A stretch of DNA of 64,000 nucleotides from Lachnospiraceae bacterium KM106-2 (GCA_009731425.1 AP018794.1:4451501-4515500); one strand, 5' to 3'; positions 51,025 through 61,111 are shown, counted from the first letter of the stretch. Program-made: numbers and translations. Notes: generated from the sequence alone by a model not told the origin.

Positions 51025-52121
51025 CTTGCTAAGGTTTCTAAAATTAAATCTACAAGTTCGTCGTTCTTTTCTGCAGACATAAAACAGAATCTAAAATAGT
51101 GGTCATCAAGGAAAGGAAAGTTACTGCAGTCGCGGATCATAAGTCCTTTCTTGATGCACGTTTCAAATAAGTCAAATGACGTAATATCTTCTCGAAGTAA
51201 TTTACAGAGAACGAAGTTCGCATTTGGCTTATATATTTTTAAGTCTTTACATGCAGCAAGACGAGCACAAATTCTTGTTCGTTCTGTATGAATTAATTCT
51301 TTTGTCTGATTGATATAATCAGTATCAGTAAACATGATCTCGCCAGCGATAGCAGCTAGGCTGTTGATCGTCCAAGGGTTCTTCCTTTTATTGATCTCTT
51401 TTAACAGTTCTTCATTTCCACAGATGGCATAACCGAGTCGTAATCCTGGAGCGGCAAAGAATTTACTGATTCCACGTAAGATGACTAAGTTTGTATAATA
51501 TTCTGCAAGAGGGATTGAAGTAATATCTTCAATGGATGGAGCAAACTCCACGTAGGTTTCATCAACCATAACATAGATTCCTTTTCGCTTACAGCTGTCT
51601 AGAATCTTACGCATTTCTTGTCTGGTAAGGACAGAGGAGGTTGGATTGTTGGGATTGCAGATGATAAGGAGATCGACATCTTGAGATAGCTCATCTTCTA
51701 ACTCATCTAAATTTAGACTAAATCCATCTTCCTCATGAAGACTTAAGTAGTGAGCACGTCCGCCTTCCAAGGTAACTTCCCGTTCATATTCTGAATAAGT
51801 TGGTCCGATTAAAAGCGCTTTCTTAGGGTGTGTGATCTGAATAAAGAGACTGATCAATTCAGTCGAACCGTTTCCGACAATAATATGTTCTAATTCAGCT
51901 CCTGTATAGCTGCTGATACATTTTCTGAGAGAAGTATATTCTCGGTCTGGATAGGAAGTGATCGCATCAATCTTGCTTGCTAAAGTTTCTCTTAGTTTAA
52001 ATGAAACGCCGAGGGGGTTGACGTTGGCACCGAAACTAGTGATATCCTCCTTCTTAATATGATACACAGCTTCTATTTTCTCTAAGTCACTTCCGTGGAA
52101 GTGATCTTTCTGTTTGATCAT
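51021..52121 (-). CDS. PLP-dependent aminotransferase of HisC/CobD type
   Basis: 366 residues, fold type I class II. The PLP lysine is K220 in GISKFFAAPGLRLGY; N157 (NPNNP) and D187 (VDETY) are the other cofactor contacts. The start, DHFHGSDLEK with FGANVNPLG, is nearer to CobD (threonine-phosphate decarboxylase) and related enzymes than to standard HisC. No histidine or cobalamin genes adjoin it, so the substrate is open. It is single, with a start close to TATTATACAC-type promoter words near 52150. Confidence 0.82.
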   Translation of the reverse strand: MIKQKDHFHGSDLEKIEAVYHIKKEDITSFGANVNPLGVSFKLRETLASKIDAITSYPDREYTSLRKCISSYTGAELEHIIVGNGSTELISLFIQITHPKKALLIGPTYSEYEREVTLEGGRAHYLSLHEEDGFSLNLDELEDELSQDVDLLIICNPNNPTSSVLTRQEMRKILDSCKRKGIYVMVDETYVEFAPSIEDITSIPLAEYYTNLVILRGISKFFAAPGLRLGYAICGNEELLKEINKRKNPWTINSLAAIAGEIMFTDTDYINQTKELIHTERTRICARLAACKDLKIYKPNANFVLCKLLREDITSFDLFETCIKKGLMIRDCSNFPFLDDHYFRFCFMSAEKNDELVDLILETLAS

Positions 52122-52215
52122 AAGTATCTTCCTTTCTAACTAACCAATATTTATTACTTATTATACACGTTTTGCGCTTGTTTGAAAGAACATTCCATTT
52201 TATCTATAGAAATAA

Positions 52216-52244
52216 TTGACTTGTGGAGGCAAACTAGGTAATCT
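52216..52244 (+). promoter_or_regulatory. Promoter of ABC exporter pair
   Basis: TTGACT (52216-52221) and TAATCT (52239-52244), 17-bp spacer. Confidence 0.65.
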
Positions 52245-52279
52245 GAGAGAGAGTGGAATTAAATAAAAGGAGAGTATAT

Positions 52280-53170
52280 ATGGAAGTGATACAAGTAAGA
52301 TCGCTAACAAAAGATTATGGAAATAAGAAAGGGATTTTTGATGTTGATCTTTGTGTAAAGAAGGGGGAAGTCTTTGGATTTTTAGGACCAAATGGTGCAG
52401 GGAAGACGACTACGATCCGACATCTATTAGGTTTTATGCGGCCTCAGAAGGGAACGGTATCTGTTTTAGGGTTGGATGCTTACGAGGATAGTGAGGAGAT
52501 AGGAAAAAGATTAGGTTACTTACCGGGTGAGATCGCGTTTATGGATCAAATGACAGGAGAGCAGTTTATTCACTTTATCGGTGAAATGAGAGGAATGCAG
52601 GATTTCTCATACGCGGAAACTTTATTAGAAGAATTCAAGTTTGATGCGAGTGGAGACATTCGAAAGATGTCCAAAGGAATGAAGCAAAAGCTGGGCATCA
52701 TTTGTGCTTTTATGCACGATCCGGAAGTGCTGATCCTTGATGAGCCAACGTCAGGATTAGATCCACTTATGCAGAAGAGGTTTGTTGAATTAGTCTTGAA
52801 AGAAAAGAAAAAGGGAAAGACGATTTTAATGTCCTCACATATATTTGAAGAGGTGGAAAAGACCTGTGATCGTATCGGAATGATAAAAGATGGCAGGATC
52901 CTAACCGTACAGGATGCAGATACCTTAACAAAGAGTAAGGAGAACCGTTACATAATATATTTTAGTAGTGAAGAAATGGCAGAACAGTTCGCAGCTGCAT
53001 ATGCAGATGTGATCAGTCAGAATCAGAAGGAAGTAGTGGTTGCCGTGAGAGATGAGATGACGGATCTGATTCGTGCACTCACAGAGTACAAGGTGCTATC
53101 CTTAAAGCAGGAAACTTTGAATTTAGAGGAGATCTTTATGCAGTACTATGGAGGTGGTATGAATGATTAG
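52280..53170 (+). CDS. ABC transporter ATP-binding protein (BcrA/DrrA-like)
   Basis: 296 residues from ATG 52280 (AAGGAGAG 7 bases upstream); a GTG 27 bases upstream is less likely. Walker A GPNGAGKTT, signature MSKGMKQ, Walker B LILDEPTSGLD. The last 80 residues are the DrrA-type C-terminal domain. It overlaps the permease start by 8 bases. Such pairs export antibiotics, peptides or lipids; the cargo is unknown. Confidence 0.92.
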   Translation: MEVIQVRSLTKDYGNKKGIFDVDLCVKKGEVFGFLGPNGAGKTTTIRHLLGFMRPQKGTVSVLGLDAYEDSEEIGKRLGYLPGEIAFMDQMTGEQFIHFIGEMRGMQDFSYAETLLEEFKFDASGDIRKMSKGMKQKLGIICAFMHDPEVLILDEPTSGLDPLMQKRFVELVLKEKKKGKTILMSSHIFEEVEKTCDRIGMIKDGRILTVQDADTLTKSKENRYIIYFSSEEMAEQFAAAYADVISQNQKEVVVAVRDEMTDLIRALTEYKVLSLKQETLNLEEIFMQYYGGGMND

Positions 53171-53975
53171 TAAGCCGTTGTGGAAGTATAATTGTAAAGT
53201 GAATAGAGTTCTTTTTATCTTGGTCCTTGCCGTTTCAAGTATGTATGTTGCAGTTGTTGTATCCATGTACGATAAAGATTTTGTACAAAAGATGAATACA
53301 CTCATGGAGATGTTCCCGAAACAGCTGATGGATGCCATGGGGATGAGCAGCATGGGAGGGACTCTTCTTAGTTTTGCTGGGCAATACTTATATGGAATGC
53401 TGTTTCTATTATTACCATTAGTATATACCATACCCGTTGCCAACCGACTGGTTGCTAAGCAGGTGGAAAGAGGGAGCATGGCTTATCTGTTAGCAACTGG
53501 TAATAGTCGTAAGCGGATTGTTCGTACTCAAATTCTCTTTTCTATCGTTGGTGTGGGAGTGATGGTATTATTTCTTACTGTCTTTCTAGTGGTGGCAGCA
53601 GCTTGTAAGCCTGGAATTACAATTGACTATATTGGATTGTTACGACTAAATACAGGATTACTATTATTACATTTTGCAATCAGCGCAATTACATTTTTAG
53701 CATCCTGTATCTGCAATGAGACGAAATACTGTCTTATGCTAGGCGCAGGCATCTCAATTCTTTTTTATGTATTTCAGATGCTCTATAACCTACATGAACA
53801 GATGGATGCACTGAAGTTATTTCGATACGTTACCATCTATTCCTTATTTGATGTGAACGGACTCATTGATGGTAGTTTGGGTGGAATCGTGAAGATGCTA
53901 TTTTTACTTGTGATTGGTTTCCTTTGCTATGTGACAGGGTATCAGGTATTTGTTAGAAAAGATTTATTATTGTAA
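53163..53975 (+). CDS. ABC-2-type permease
   Basis: 270 residues with six membrane segments and the ABC2_membrane layout: a first segment after KVNRVLFI, an outside loop, then LVYTIPVANRLVAKQVERGSMAYLLA, typical of the multidrug-type permeases. It overlaps the ATPase by 8 bases, so the two form one exporter. Confidence 0.88.
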   Translation: MISKPLWKYNCKVNRVLFILVLAVSSMYVAVVVSMYDKDFVQKMNTLMEMFPKQLMDAMGMSSMGGTLLSFAGQYLYGMLFLLLPLVYTIPVANRLVAKQVERGSMAYLLATGNSRKRIVRTQILFSIVGVGVMVLFLTVFLVVAAACKPGITIDYIGLLRLNTGLLLLHFAISAITFLASCICNETKYCLMLGAGISILFYVFQMLYNLHEQMDALKLFRYVTIYSLFDVNGLIDGSLGGIVKMLFLLVIGFLCYVTGYQVFVRKDLLL

Positions 53976-54001
53976 ACAAAACTAGTAATTTTTGAAAATG
54001 T

Positions 54002-54030
54002 TTGCTTTTCAAGGCTGATTGTAGTAAAAT
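54002..54030 (+). promoter_or_regulatory. Promoter of O-antigen-ligase-like gene
   Basis: TTGCTT (54002-54007) and TAAAAT (54025-54030), 17-bp spacer. Confidence 0.68.
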
Positions 54031-54071
54031 GCGTTATTGAGTGTCAACTGAAACAAAGGAGTGTTACAAGA

Positions 54072-55490
54072 ATGACTTATATTCTACAAGATTTTTTCAT
54101 GGCCATCTTAAAACCGTTCCTAAAGCAGACGTCTAAGATTGAAGAAAAGAAAAAAGCTAATCTTAGAGTTCTAGGATTTGCAGCATTATTTATGCTTACT
54201 ATTATAACAAGGGTTTGTAATGGCATTAATTATAAATATTATGGTCCCTATACACTATTATGTTGTGCAATAATGTTTGGAATTGCCGTGTTATCGTTAG
54301 ATCAGGATTTAAAACGTGTGAGGTGGAATCGACCACTTGTATGGATCTTATCTGCATTATTTGGTCTTATGTTCGTTTCAGAAATACTGGTATTTAAGAC
54401 ACAATTCTTAATGGAAGTTGTGATCGTTGTGTTTTTTGGCGGCATTGTATATGTATGGCAGAACACTGAGAAAAAGGAACAGTATGTAGAGGAATTTATG
54501 CTTGCTGTGAAGATTATCTTCTGGCTCTTAGCTGTAATCTGTTTCTTCTTCCGTCCGAGAACAGAAGGACTTCGTTACGCAGGATTCTTCCAAAATCCAA
54601 ACTGCTTCGCTTATCATCTGCTTGCATTTATGGCGATCTTTGTAACATCGATCGATCATAAAATTCAAAAAAGAGAGAAATTAACGAAAGCAATTCCAGA
54701 TCTATTCGGTATTGGATTATCTGTGTTTTATCTATTGCAGACACAGTCAAGAACTTCTTGTGTTGCAATTGGAATAATGTGTGCAATTTGGTTTTTAGTT
54801 CGATTCTATGTGAGTATCAAAGGAAAGAATTTAGTTACCTTTATAAAGTATCTTTTACTTGCAGCAGTGATTATAGCGGTCTCTTATCCAATCGCGGATA
54901 AGGCATTAGACGTATTGCCAAAAGTATTCGATCATCCAATTAAATTCGGGAATGATATGCCTTATCATACGAGAGAATTTGAGATGTTTACGCCGGCTAA
55001 GCCAGCAAAAGGCCCATCTTTATCTTATATGGAGAAGATGAAGAAAAAAATCGTTAAATTGTTTACAACAGATGAAGGACTTAATAAATTACTAAGTGGT
55101 CGTTTAACCTTATATCGTTCTTATTTGTCTGATGTCAATTATCTAGGAAATAAAAATGTGACACGTACCATTGAAAAGCGTGTTTGGACCTCTGCGCATT
55201 CGAATGCGATCCAATATATGTACTTGTATGGTAAATTAACGTTGATTCCATACATTCTTATGATATTAGGAAGTATCTTTTACGGATTCCGATATTTTAA
55301 GAGAAGTTATAAGCAATGTTCTTATGCAGCATTACCGATGATCTTTATGATCGGTTATGCCGTGAATACATTAGTAGAGAGTGTGTATCAACCATTACAT
55401 CGATTTACGGCATGCATTTTCTGGTTTATTTTATTAGAACTTGCCTTTACGTATTTTGAGAAGAAAAATAGAAAAGATATAAAGAATTAG
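54072..55490 (+). CDS. O-antigen ligase/polymerase-like (Wzy_C) membrane protein
   Basis: 472 residues with 10-12 membrane segments and a large outside loop (about 295-375) between late helices, ahead of HSNAIQYMYLYG, the Wzy_C-type loop and helix. The sequence QTQSRTS (about 223-229) matches the region often found before the catalytic loop. Such proteins join or polymerise glycans on lipid carriers outside the membrane. It is single: own promoter, AAAGGAG upstream, and no other glycan gene adjoins. It lies well away from the exopolysaccharide operon. Confidence 0.8.
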   Translation: MTYILQDFFMAILKPFLKQTSKIEEKKKANLRVLGFAALFMLTIITRVCNGINYKYYGPYTLLCCAIMFGIAVLSLDQDLKRVRWNRPLVWILSALFGLMFVSEILVFKTQFLMEVVIVVFFGGIVYVWQNTEKKEQYVEEFMLAVKIIFWLLAVICFFFRPRTEGLRYAGFFQNPNCFAYHLLAFMAIFVTSIDHKIQKREKLTKAIPDLFGIGLSVFYLLQTQSRTSCVAIGIMCAIWFLVRFYVSIKGKNLVTFIKYLLLAAVIIAVSYPIADKALDVLPKVFDHPIKFGNDMPYHTREFEMFTPAKPAKGPSLSYMEKMKKKIVKLFTTDEGLNKLLSGRLTLYRSYLSDVNYLGNKNVTRTIEKRVWTSAHSNAIQYMYLYGKLTLIPYILMILGSIFYGFRYFKRSYKQCSYAALPMIFMIGYAVNTLVESVYQPLHRFTACIFWFILLELAFTYFEKKNRKDIKN

Positions 55491-55495
55491 CATAG

Positions 55496-55795
55496 AAGCT
55501 AGATAAAGTAATAACTTTATCTAGCTTTTAGACTGTTGACAAAGTCGCCAGTCTTGGATGAAAGGCAGCTTTCATCCAGTTTTTCAATCAGAATGCCTAG
55601 CGCTCGCTCGTGCAAGTTGCAAAGAACGCAACCTACTCACACTAGGCCAGAAGCCGAAAAGCGTCGTTTCCGTCTTCTGATTAATAATGGAGAACGAAGT
55701 TCTCCAAACCTCTCCCCTAGTAGTTAATAGGGGGATTAAAAGTGTTTGATTATAGTCTGAAAGCTAGATAAAGTAATAACTTTATCTAGCTTTTA
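55496..55795 (+). repeat. Terminator-nested structured element, copy C
   Basis: A core of about 231 nt lies between two identical 34-35 bp copies of another terminator hairpin (55496-55530 and 55761-55795; AGCTAGATAAAG/CTTTATCTAGCT with a short loop). The core differs most from A and B yet keeps its stems through paired changes: AGACTG/CAGTCT in place of AGCTTG/CAAGCT, CCTAG/CTAGG in place of ACTGGT/ACCAGT, and GTTGC/GCAAC in place of GTGGC/GCCAC. GGATGAAAG/CTTTCATCC and GGAGAAC/GTTCTCC are unchanged. Confidence 0.88.
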
Positions 55796-55818
55796 ATGTA
55801 TGAATAGGAGGATAAACG

Positions 55819-56169
55819 ATGGATTGTCATATTAGATCAATGTATTTATGTGTTAAGGATATGGAACGAGCAATTTGTTTTTATGAGGAACTATTTGAAA
55901 AGAGGGTTCTTGTTAGGGATGAGGTCTATAGTGTATTTGATCTTGATGGCTTTCGTCTTGGATTATTTGCCTATGAGAAGATGAAGGAAGTACATAACTA
56001 CGGCAATAATTGCTTGCCAAGTATTGATGTTGAGAGTAAGGAAATTCTAGAGAAAAAGATTGAGGGACTTACAATACCGTTTCCAGTGAAGAAGATCGGA
56101 GACAACTGGGTTGCAGAGTTTATTGATAGTGAAGGAAATCAATTAGAGATAACAGCACCGGTAAAGTGA
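55819..56169 (+). CDS. VOC (glyoxalase/dioxygenase) superfamily protein
   Basis: 116 residues with the one-module vicinal-oxygen-chelate pattern: IRSMYLCVKDMERAICFYEELF at the start, VFDLDGFRLGLF in the middle and DSEGNQLEIT at the end, where E (LEI) and H4 are possible metal ligands. AGGAGG lies 7 bases upstream. Its substrate is unknown; members act in glyoxal or antibiotic detoxification or merely bind small ligands. It is read from a promoter hidden in, or beyond, copy C. Confidence 0.85.
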   Translation: MDCHIRSMYLCVKDMERAICFYEELFEKRVLVRDEVYSVFDLDGFRLGLFAYEKMKEVHNYGNNCLPSIDVESKEILEKKIEGLTIPFPVKKIGDNWVAEFIDSEGNQLEITAPVK

Positions 56170-56187
56170 TCCATGTAAGAAGTTTCG

Positions 56188-56216
56188 TTTACACAGCTCC
56201 CTATAAATGTTATAAT
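56188..56216 (+). promoter_or_regulatory. Promoter of DUF5717 operon
   Basis: TTTACA (56188-56193) and TATAAT (56211-56216), 17-bp spacer. Confidence 0.82.
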
Positions 56217-56264
56217 AGTCCTAATTATGAAAGAAATGAGAATCGTGTTAAATAGGTGAGGGTA

Positions 56265-59200
56265 ATGAAGGAAAAGGTAAGCCGTTTGGCAAAAGGAATA
56301 TTTGAATACGAGAATCCAGAACTAATTGTGTCAGAGTCTACAATTGAGATTACAGTTAAGACAGAGAAAGTAAAGAAGGGATTTTTTACTCTTTCCAATA
56401 GCAGACATGAGATGATGAAGGGAATTGTTTACTCTTCGGATCGAAGATTTCATATCGTAAATGGAACCTTCTATGGGCGAGAAACAGAGATTCATTATGA
56501 ATATCGTGAGGATGCCGTATTAACGGAAGATAAGAAGATAGAAGTGTCCATTGTAAGCAGTATTGGTGAAGCAACTATTCCAGTAAAGATCATTCATGAG
56601 CTGCCTTACATTGAATGTGCAAAAGGAAAAGTATATGATCTGGATCAGCTATTACTTCTTGCGAAAGAGGATATGGCAGAAGCAATTAAGATCTTTAAGC
56701 ATCCTGACTTTGTAAGTGTTTTCTTACAAGGAGATGAGATCGGGAGTGCGAAGTATCGCTGCTTATTAGAGAGTACATCTACGAGCCATGCTTTAGAGGA
56801 GTTTTTGATTGCCCTACATAAGAAAGATCCTGTTCGGATTGAATCAACAAAAAAGGACTATCTGTTTGAACAGATGACAGAAGCTAGAAAAGAATCAATT
56901 CAGTTGACGAAGACGGGATGGGGAAATGCAGAGTATAAGATATACTCAGATGTACCATTTTTACTTCCAGAGCATAAGATCGTCTGGATGGAGAATTTTA
57001 TCGGGGATGAATATGAACTTACCTATATGATCGATATCGATAAGATGCGCGGCGGGATCAATGAGGGAAATATTATTTTGGAATCCGTACATCAGAAGCT
57101 GTCGATTCATATTATTGTAGAGCGTGTAAAAGAATTACCTTATGAAATTGTGGTAAAAAGAAAATATAAGAAAAATGAAGTACTGCTTACAAAGAAATAT
57201 TTAGAGTTTCGTTTTATGCAGATTGACAAAGATACTTATATTAAGGATATGGAGCATATCTTACATGATCTGATCTCCATTGAACCAGAGACAAAGAGTC
57301 AGTTATTACAATTACATTTACTGCTGGTACAAGAAAATTATGTTCAAGCCAAACATTTAATTGAAGTATTTGAGTCTCAGAAGGATCAGCTATTAGAGGA
57401 GTCAGTATTGAATTATCTGATCTTCTTATATTTGAAAGCACTGTTTACGAAGAGTAAAGATGATATTAATGATGCACTTCGTATTACGAAGGAATATTAT
57501 CATCAAGAAAAGAATGACTGGATGTATCAGTGGCTGATCATGAATCTGGAAAGTGGAGTTAATGGTAAGGGCCCAGATCGAATTGAAGTGGTAAAAGCAT
57601 TAATGGAGACAGGAATTCATACACCAGTACTATATTATGAGGCTTTTCATGAATACAAGAAACAGCCGGCCTTATTAAAGGAGCTGGGAGCATTTGAATT
57701 ACAGATCATGCATTTTGGAATTCACTATGATGGTCTAACGGGAGAACTAAAAGATCAGTTCCTTTTCTTAGTTGGACGAATGAAGAATCTTCCGGTTTTA
57801 CTGTTTCATGATTTGGTTCGAATGTATGAAAAGAAAGAAGAGGATGAGGTATTAACGGCTATTATCCGTTTCTTGATCAAAGAGGGGAAAGATAGTTCTC
57901 AGTATTTCCCTTGGTATGAAAAAGGAGTTAAGAAGCAGTTAAAGATTACCCAGCTTTATGAATATTATATGTATGCTCTTCCGGAGAAACTTGTTAATCC
58001 AATGCCTCAGTCTGTTTTGCTATATTTCTGGCGAAATTCACATCTGCCAGAGTCGAAGAAAGCATGTTTATTTGCGGAAGTGATCCGTCAGAAGGATAAT
58101 TCGCCTCAGATTTATGAAGATTACTTAAGTCAGATCAAGCCATTTGTGATCAACCAGCTGCGAAAGAAGAATATATCAAGCCAGCTTGCTTTTCTGTATG
58201 AACAGAATTTAAAACCGGAGCAGATCAATGAAGAGATGGCATTCCTATTTCCAACGGTTATGTTTCGTTATCGCATTACCTGTGATAATCAGAGAATGGT
58301 ACGTCTCGGGATTATCCATACAGAATTAAAAGATACTAGTGAGACAAGTCTGTCAGAACAAGAGGCATATGTTAACTTATATACAGGAAATGCTATACTT
58401 TATACAGTGGATGAAAAGGGAAATCGTTATCTTGATACGGTTGCGCTTCATAAAGAGCCTCTAATGGATTATGAGAGTTATGCAGATGCCTGCTATGAGA
58501 AAAATAAGCAAGATGATTATCTCTTATTACATCAATTTGATAAGGGTGAGAATGAAGAGAATGAGAGTATGGAGAAAATCTATGCAAGACAGCGTCTTTT
58601 AGAAAGCACTGTAATATCCGATCAGTACAAGAAGAAAGGATTTAAGGACTTGATCCAATATTTCTTCCAGTATAAGAACGGGCAGCAGTTAGAAGAGTAT
58701 CTAGGAACAATTGATATCAGAAAGATCGATGCAGCACAACGAGCTTTAGTGATCGAGTACTATATTCTGTGTGATCTCTTTGAAAAGGCAATTGAGGCGA
58801 TTACTACGTATGGATTTGAAGGAATACCATTAGATCGATTAAATAAATTAAGTAAGTTCGTATTACAATCCACTCATCCATTTATGGAAAGTGAGATATT
58901 CATGGGTATTTGCTATCGCTTATTTGTGGAGGTAAGCGATAAGTTAGAAATCGATGATAAGGTAATGATGTATCTGATTGAAAGATATGATGGAAAAAGC
59001 ATGAATATGTATGAACTGTGGGAAGAGGCAAAGAAACGAAAGCTAGTTGCGACAGGATTAGAGGATCGACTTTTAGGACAATTGCTTTTTACTGAAATAG
59101 ACTATAAAAAGACAGAAGAGATCTTTTTCTCTTATATTGAGAGTGGAAAATCCAAGTTATTAATTCGTGCTTTTTTATCGTATGCGGCTTATAACTATGT

Positions 59201-59831
59201 TGTGAAAAATGTTGAAATTAATCCGAGATTGTTTATATTTATGAAACAAGAGGCGCTGCATGAATATAGCGAGCCTTGTCTTCTTGGAGTGCTGATGCAT
59301 TATAGTACGTATGAGAGATTGCTTACGGAAGAAGAGAAGAATTATATCGACTATCATATTCATGATTTTATTGGAAAAGGTAAGATTTTCCCATTCTTTA
59401 AAAAGTTTAAGAATCAAATTCGTCTTCCGGAAAGTGTTATGGATAAGCATTTTGTAGAATATAAGACAGATCCGAGAAAGCGTGTCTTTATTCATTATCT
59501 GATCGATAAGAGCGAAGAGAACGAAAAGTATATTGTTGAAGAAATGAAAAATGTTTACGCAGGAATCTTTGTAAAGGATTTCTTGCTGTTCTATAATGAG
59601 GTTCTTCAATACTATATTACCGAAGTGGATGGCAGTGAAGAAAAGGTAACGAAAAGCGGTGAGGAACAACTAGAAGGCATATCAGGCAGTAAGCGTACAC
59701 CAAATCGATACAGCTTGATGAATTCTATGCTGAAATCATATGAGCGAAATGATCGAGAAGCGCTTCTAAAGGATATGAAATTATATGTGCAGAACGATTA
59801 TGCTGCGAGAAGTTTATTTAAACCGTTGTAG
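56265..59831 (+). CDS. DUF5717-like 1188-residue protein
   Basis: I start at ATG 56265 (AGGTGAGGG upstream); the GTG at 56256 lies in the ribosome site. There is no signal peptide or membrane segment. The first 300 residues are beta-rich with repeated EYE and VKKGFFTLSN-like strands and may hold two Ig-like or similar sandwich domains; from about 330 to the end the sequence is all helical with TPR-like spacing (for example LLQLHLLLVQENYVQAKHLIEVFESQ). I recall this as the DUF5717 family of Lachnospiraceae. Size and helical repeats suggest a scaffold. The next gene starts 14 bp on. Confidence 0.75.
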   Translation: MKEKVSRLAKGIFEYENPELIVSESTIEITVKTEKVKKGFFTLSNSRHEMMKGIVYSSDRRFHIVNGTFYGRETEIHYEYREDAVLTEDKKIEVSIVSSIGEATIPVKIIHELPYIECAKGKVYDLDQLLLLAKEDMAEAIKIFKHPDFVSVFLQGDEIGSAKYRCLLESTSTSHALEEFLIALHKKDPVRIESTKKDYLFEQMTEARKESIQLTKTGWGNAEYKIYSDVPFLLPEHKIVWMENFIGDEYELTYMIDIDKMRGGINEGNIILESVHQKLSIHIIVERVKELPYEIVVKRKYKKNEVLLTKKYLEFRFMQIDKDTYIKDMEHILHDLISIEPETKSQLLQLHLLLVQENYVQAKHLIEVFESQKDQLLEESVLNYLIFLYLKALFTKSKDDINDALRITKEYYHQEKNDWMYQWLIMNLESGVNGKGPDRIEVVKALMETGIHTPVLYYEAFHEYKKQPALLKELGAFELQIMHFGIHYDGLTGELKDQFLFLVGRMKNLPVLLFHDLVRMYEKKEEDEVLTAIIRFLIKEGKDSSQYFPWYEKGVKKQLKITQLYEYYMYALPEKLVNPMPQSVLLYFWRNSHLPESKKACLFAEVIRQKDNSPQIYEDYLSQIKPFVINQLRKKNISSQLAFLYEQNLKPEQINEEMAFLFPTVMFRYRITCDNQRMVRLGIIHTELKDTSETSLSEQEAYVNLYTGNAILYTVDEKGNRYLDTVALHKEPLMDYESYADACYEKNKQDDYLLLHQFDKGENEENESMEKIYARQRLLESTVISDQYKKKGFKDLIQYFFQYKNGQQLEEYLGTIDIRKIDAAQRALVIEYYILCDLFEKAIEAITTYGFEGIPLDRLNKLSKFVLQSTHPFMESEIFMGICYRLFVEVSDKLEIDDKVMMYLIERYDGKSMNMYELWEEAKKRKLVATGLEDRLLGQLLFTEIDYKKTEEIFFSYIESGKSKLLIRAFLSYAAYNYVVKNVEINPRLFIFMKQEALHEYSEPCLLGVLMHYSTYERLLTEEEKNYIDYHIHDFIGKGKIFPFFKKFKNQIRLPESVMDKHFVEYKTDPRKRVFIHYLIDKSEENEKYIVEEMKNVYAGIFVKDFLLFYNEVLQYYITEVDGSEEKVTKSGEEQLEGISGSKRTPNRYSLMNSMLKSYERNDREALLKDMKLYVQNDYAARSLFKPL

Positions 59832-59845
59832 AAGGAGGGAAAAGA

Positions 59846-61111
59846 ATGAATGAGCAAAGAACATTGATTGTCGGAATGGACCTAAGTGAAGATTATATTC
59901 AACTTTGCTATTTTAATCATCAGACATTTGATGTGACTCCTATTTCTGCAACTAGTAAGACAAATGAATTCTTAATCCCTACAATTTTAGGTGTTGCAGA
60001 AGACACCAAAGAATGGGTATTAGGAAGAGAAGCTTTTGATCTAGTGAAAGAAAATCGAGGAATTTTGATCGATCGTGTATTAGAACGTGTGAAGGCTGGT
60101 AACGGGGCGCTAGTCTATGGTGCCATCACCGAGCCGGTACTCTTAATGGAAAAGCTACTTCGCAAAGTATTATTACTTTTGAAACGTGATTTTCCGGTGG
60201 ATACGATTCGCTTTCTGACCATATCGGTTGATTGTCTGGATATCAACTACATTCAGGTTCTATATCAGGCATTGGAAATGTTGGGATTATATAAAGATCG
60301 TGTTCGAATTCAGAGCAGCCAATGTAGCTTTATGTATTATGCATTAAGTCAGAAACGAGAACTATGGATGAATGATGTTGCATTATTTGATTTTTCCGAG
60401 AAAGGTCTCTGCTACTATCAGCTCAGTATCAATCGTAAATGTCGTCCAATGGCGGTATCCATTGCGAAACAAGACTTTAGCGATACCGTTTCCTTTGATA
60501 TGGTGAAACAAAAGGATGAGAATCTTGCATATGTCTTCAATAATCTTGCTGGGACAGCGATGTTTAAGAAGATAATCTCTACCGTATATTTAGTAGGAGC
60601 AGGGTTTGATGGAGAGTGGTTAAATGAAGCACTTCCAGAACTGTGTAAAGGGCGCAGAGTATTTAAAGGGCGCAATCTCTATGCGTATGGAGCTTGCTAT
60701 CATGCAAGAGAAATGGTAGAGCAGAATAAATTAAAAGAGTATGTATTCTTAAGTGATGAAATGCTATCAGTAGCAGTAGCTATGGATATCTATGAGGATG
60801 CTAAGATGCAAGAGATGGCTTGTGTCATGCCTGGTACTCCATGGTATGAGGTAGGGCAGGAGTTTGATGTTATTTTAGATGATACAAATGAGATTGATAT
60901 GCAGGTCTATGACATTTTAACGAGGGAATCCCAACGGGTTAAGATCGTTATGGAGAATATGAAGAAACGAGAAAATAAGATGACGAGAGTTCGAATTCGA
61001 ATTCAGTGTATTGATCGTAACACAATGGTAATTACAGCAAAGGATTTAGGCTTTGGCGATTATGTGAAACGAAGTAACCGAATCTTCGAGCAGATCGTAA
61101 TGATACGGTAA
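59846..61111 (+). CDS. DUF5716-like protein with actin/Hsp70-type fold
   Basis: 421 residues. The N-terminus (LIVGMDLSEDYIQLCYF) is the phosphate-1 loop type of the actin-Hsp70 fold; a second loop-like segment (ALFDFSEKGLCYYQL, about 178-192) and the late adenosine-site word VYLVGAGFDGEWLNEALP (about 249-266), then NLYAYGACYHA, complete the order. The usual DxG and GG residues are partly altered, so ATP binding may be weak or lost. The last 130 residues are a beta-rich extension. It resembles DUF5716 as I recall it. The start has GGAGGG upstream. Role unknown; with its neighbours it may form a cytoplasmic complex. Confidence 0.75.
   Translation: MNEQRTLIVGMDLSEDYIQLCYFNHQTFDVTPISATSKTNEFLIPTILGVAEDTKEWVLGREAFDLVKENRGILIDRVLERVKAGNGALVYGAITEPVLLMEKLLRKVLLLLKRDFPVDTIRFLTISVDCLDINYIQVLYQALEMLGLYKDRVRIQSSQCSFMYYALSQKRELWMNDVALFDFSEKGLCYYQLSINRKCRPMAVSIAKQDFSDTVSFDMVKQKDENLAYVFNNLAGTAMFKKIISTVYLVGAGFDGEWLNEALPELCKGRRVFKGRNLYAYGACYHAREMVEQNKLKEYVFLSDEMLSVAVAMDIYEDAKMQEMACVMPGTPWYEVGQEFDVILDDTNEIDMQVYDILTRESQRVKIVMENMKKRENKMTRVRIRIQCIDRNTMVITAKDLGFGDYVKRSNRIFEQIVMIR

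Noticed and set aside
59175..59669. 164-residue minus-strand frame inside the 1188-residue gene
   Set aside because: Shadow of a real gene: no ribosome site and the plus-strand frame is continuous and homologous in style on both sides.
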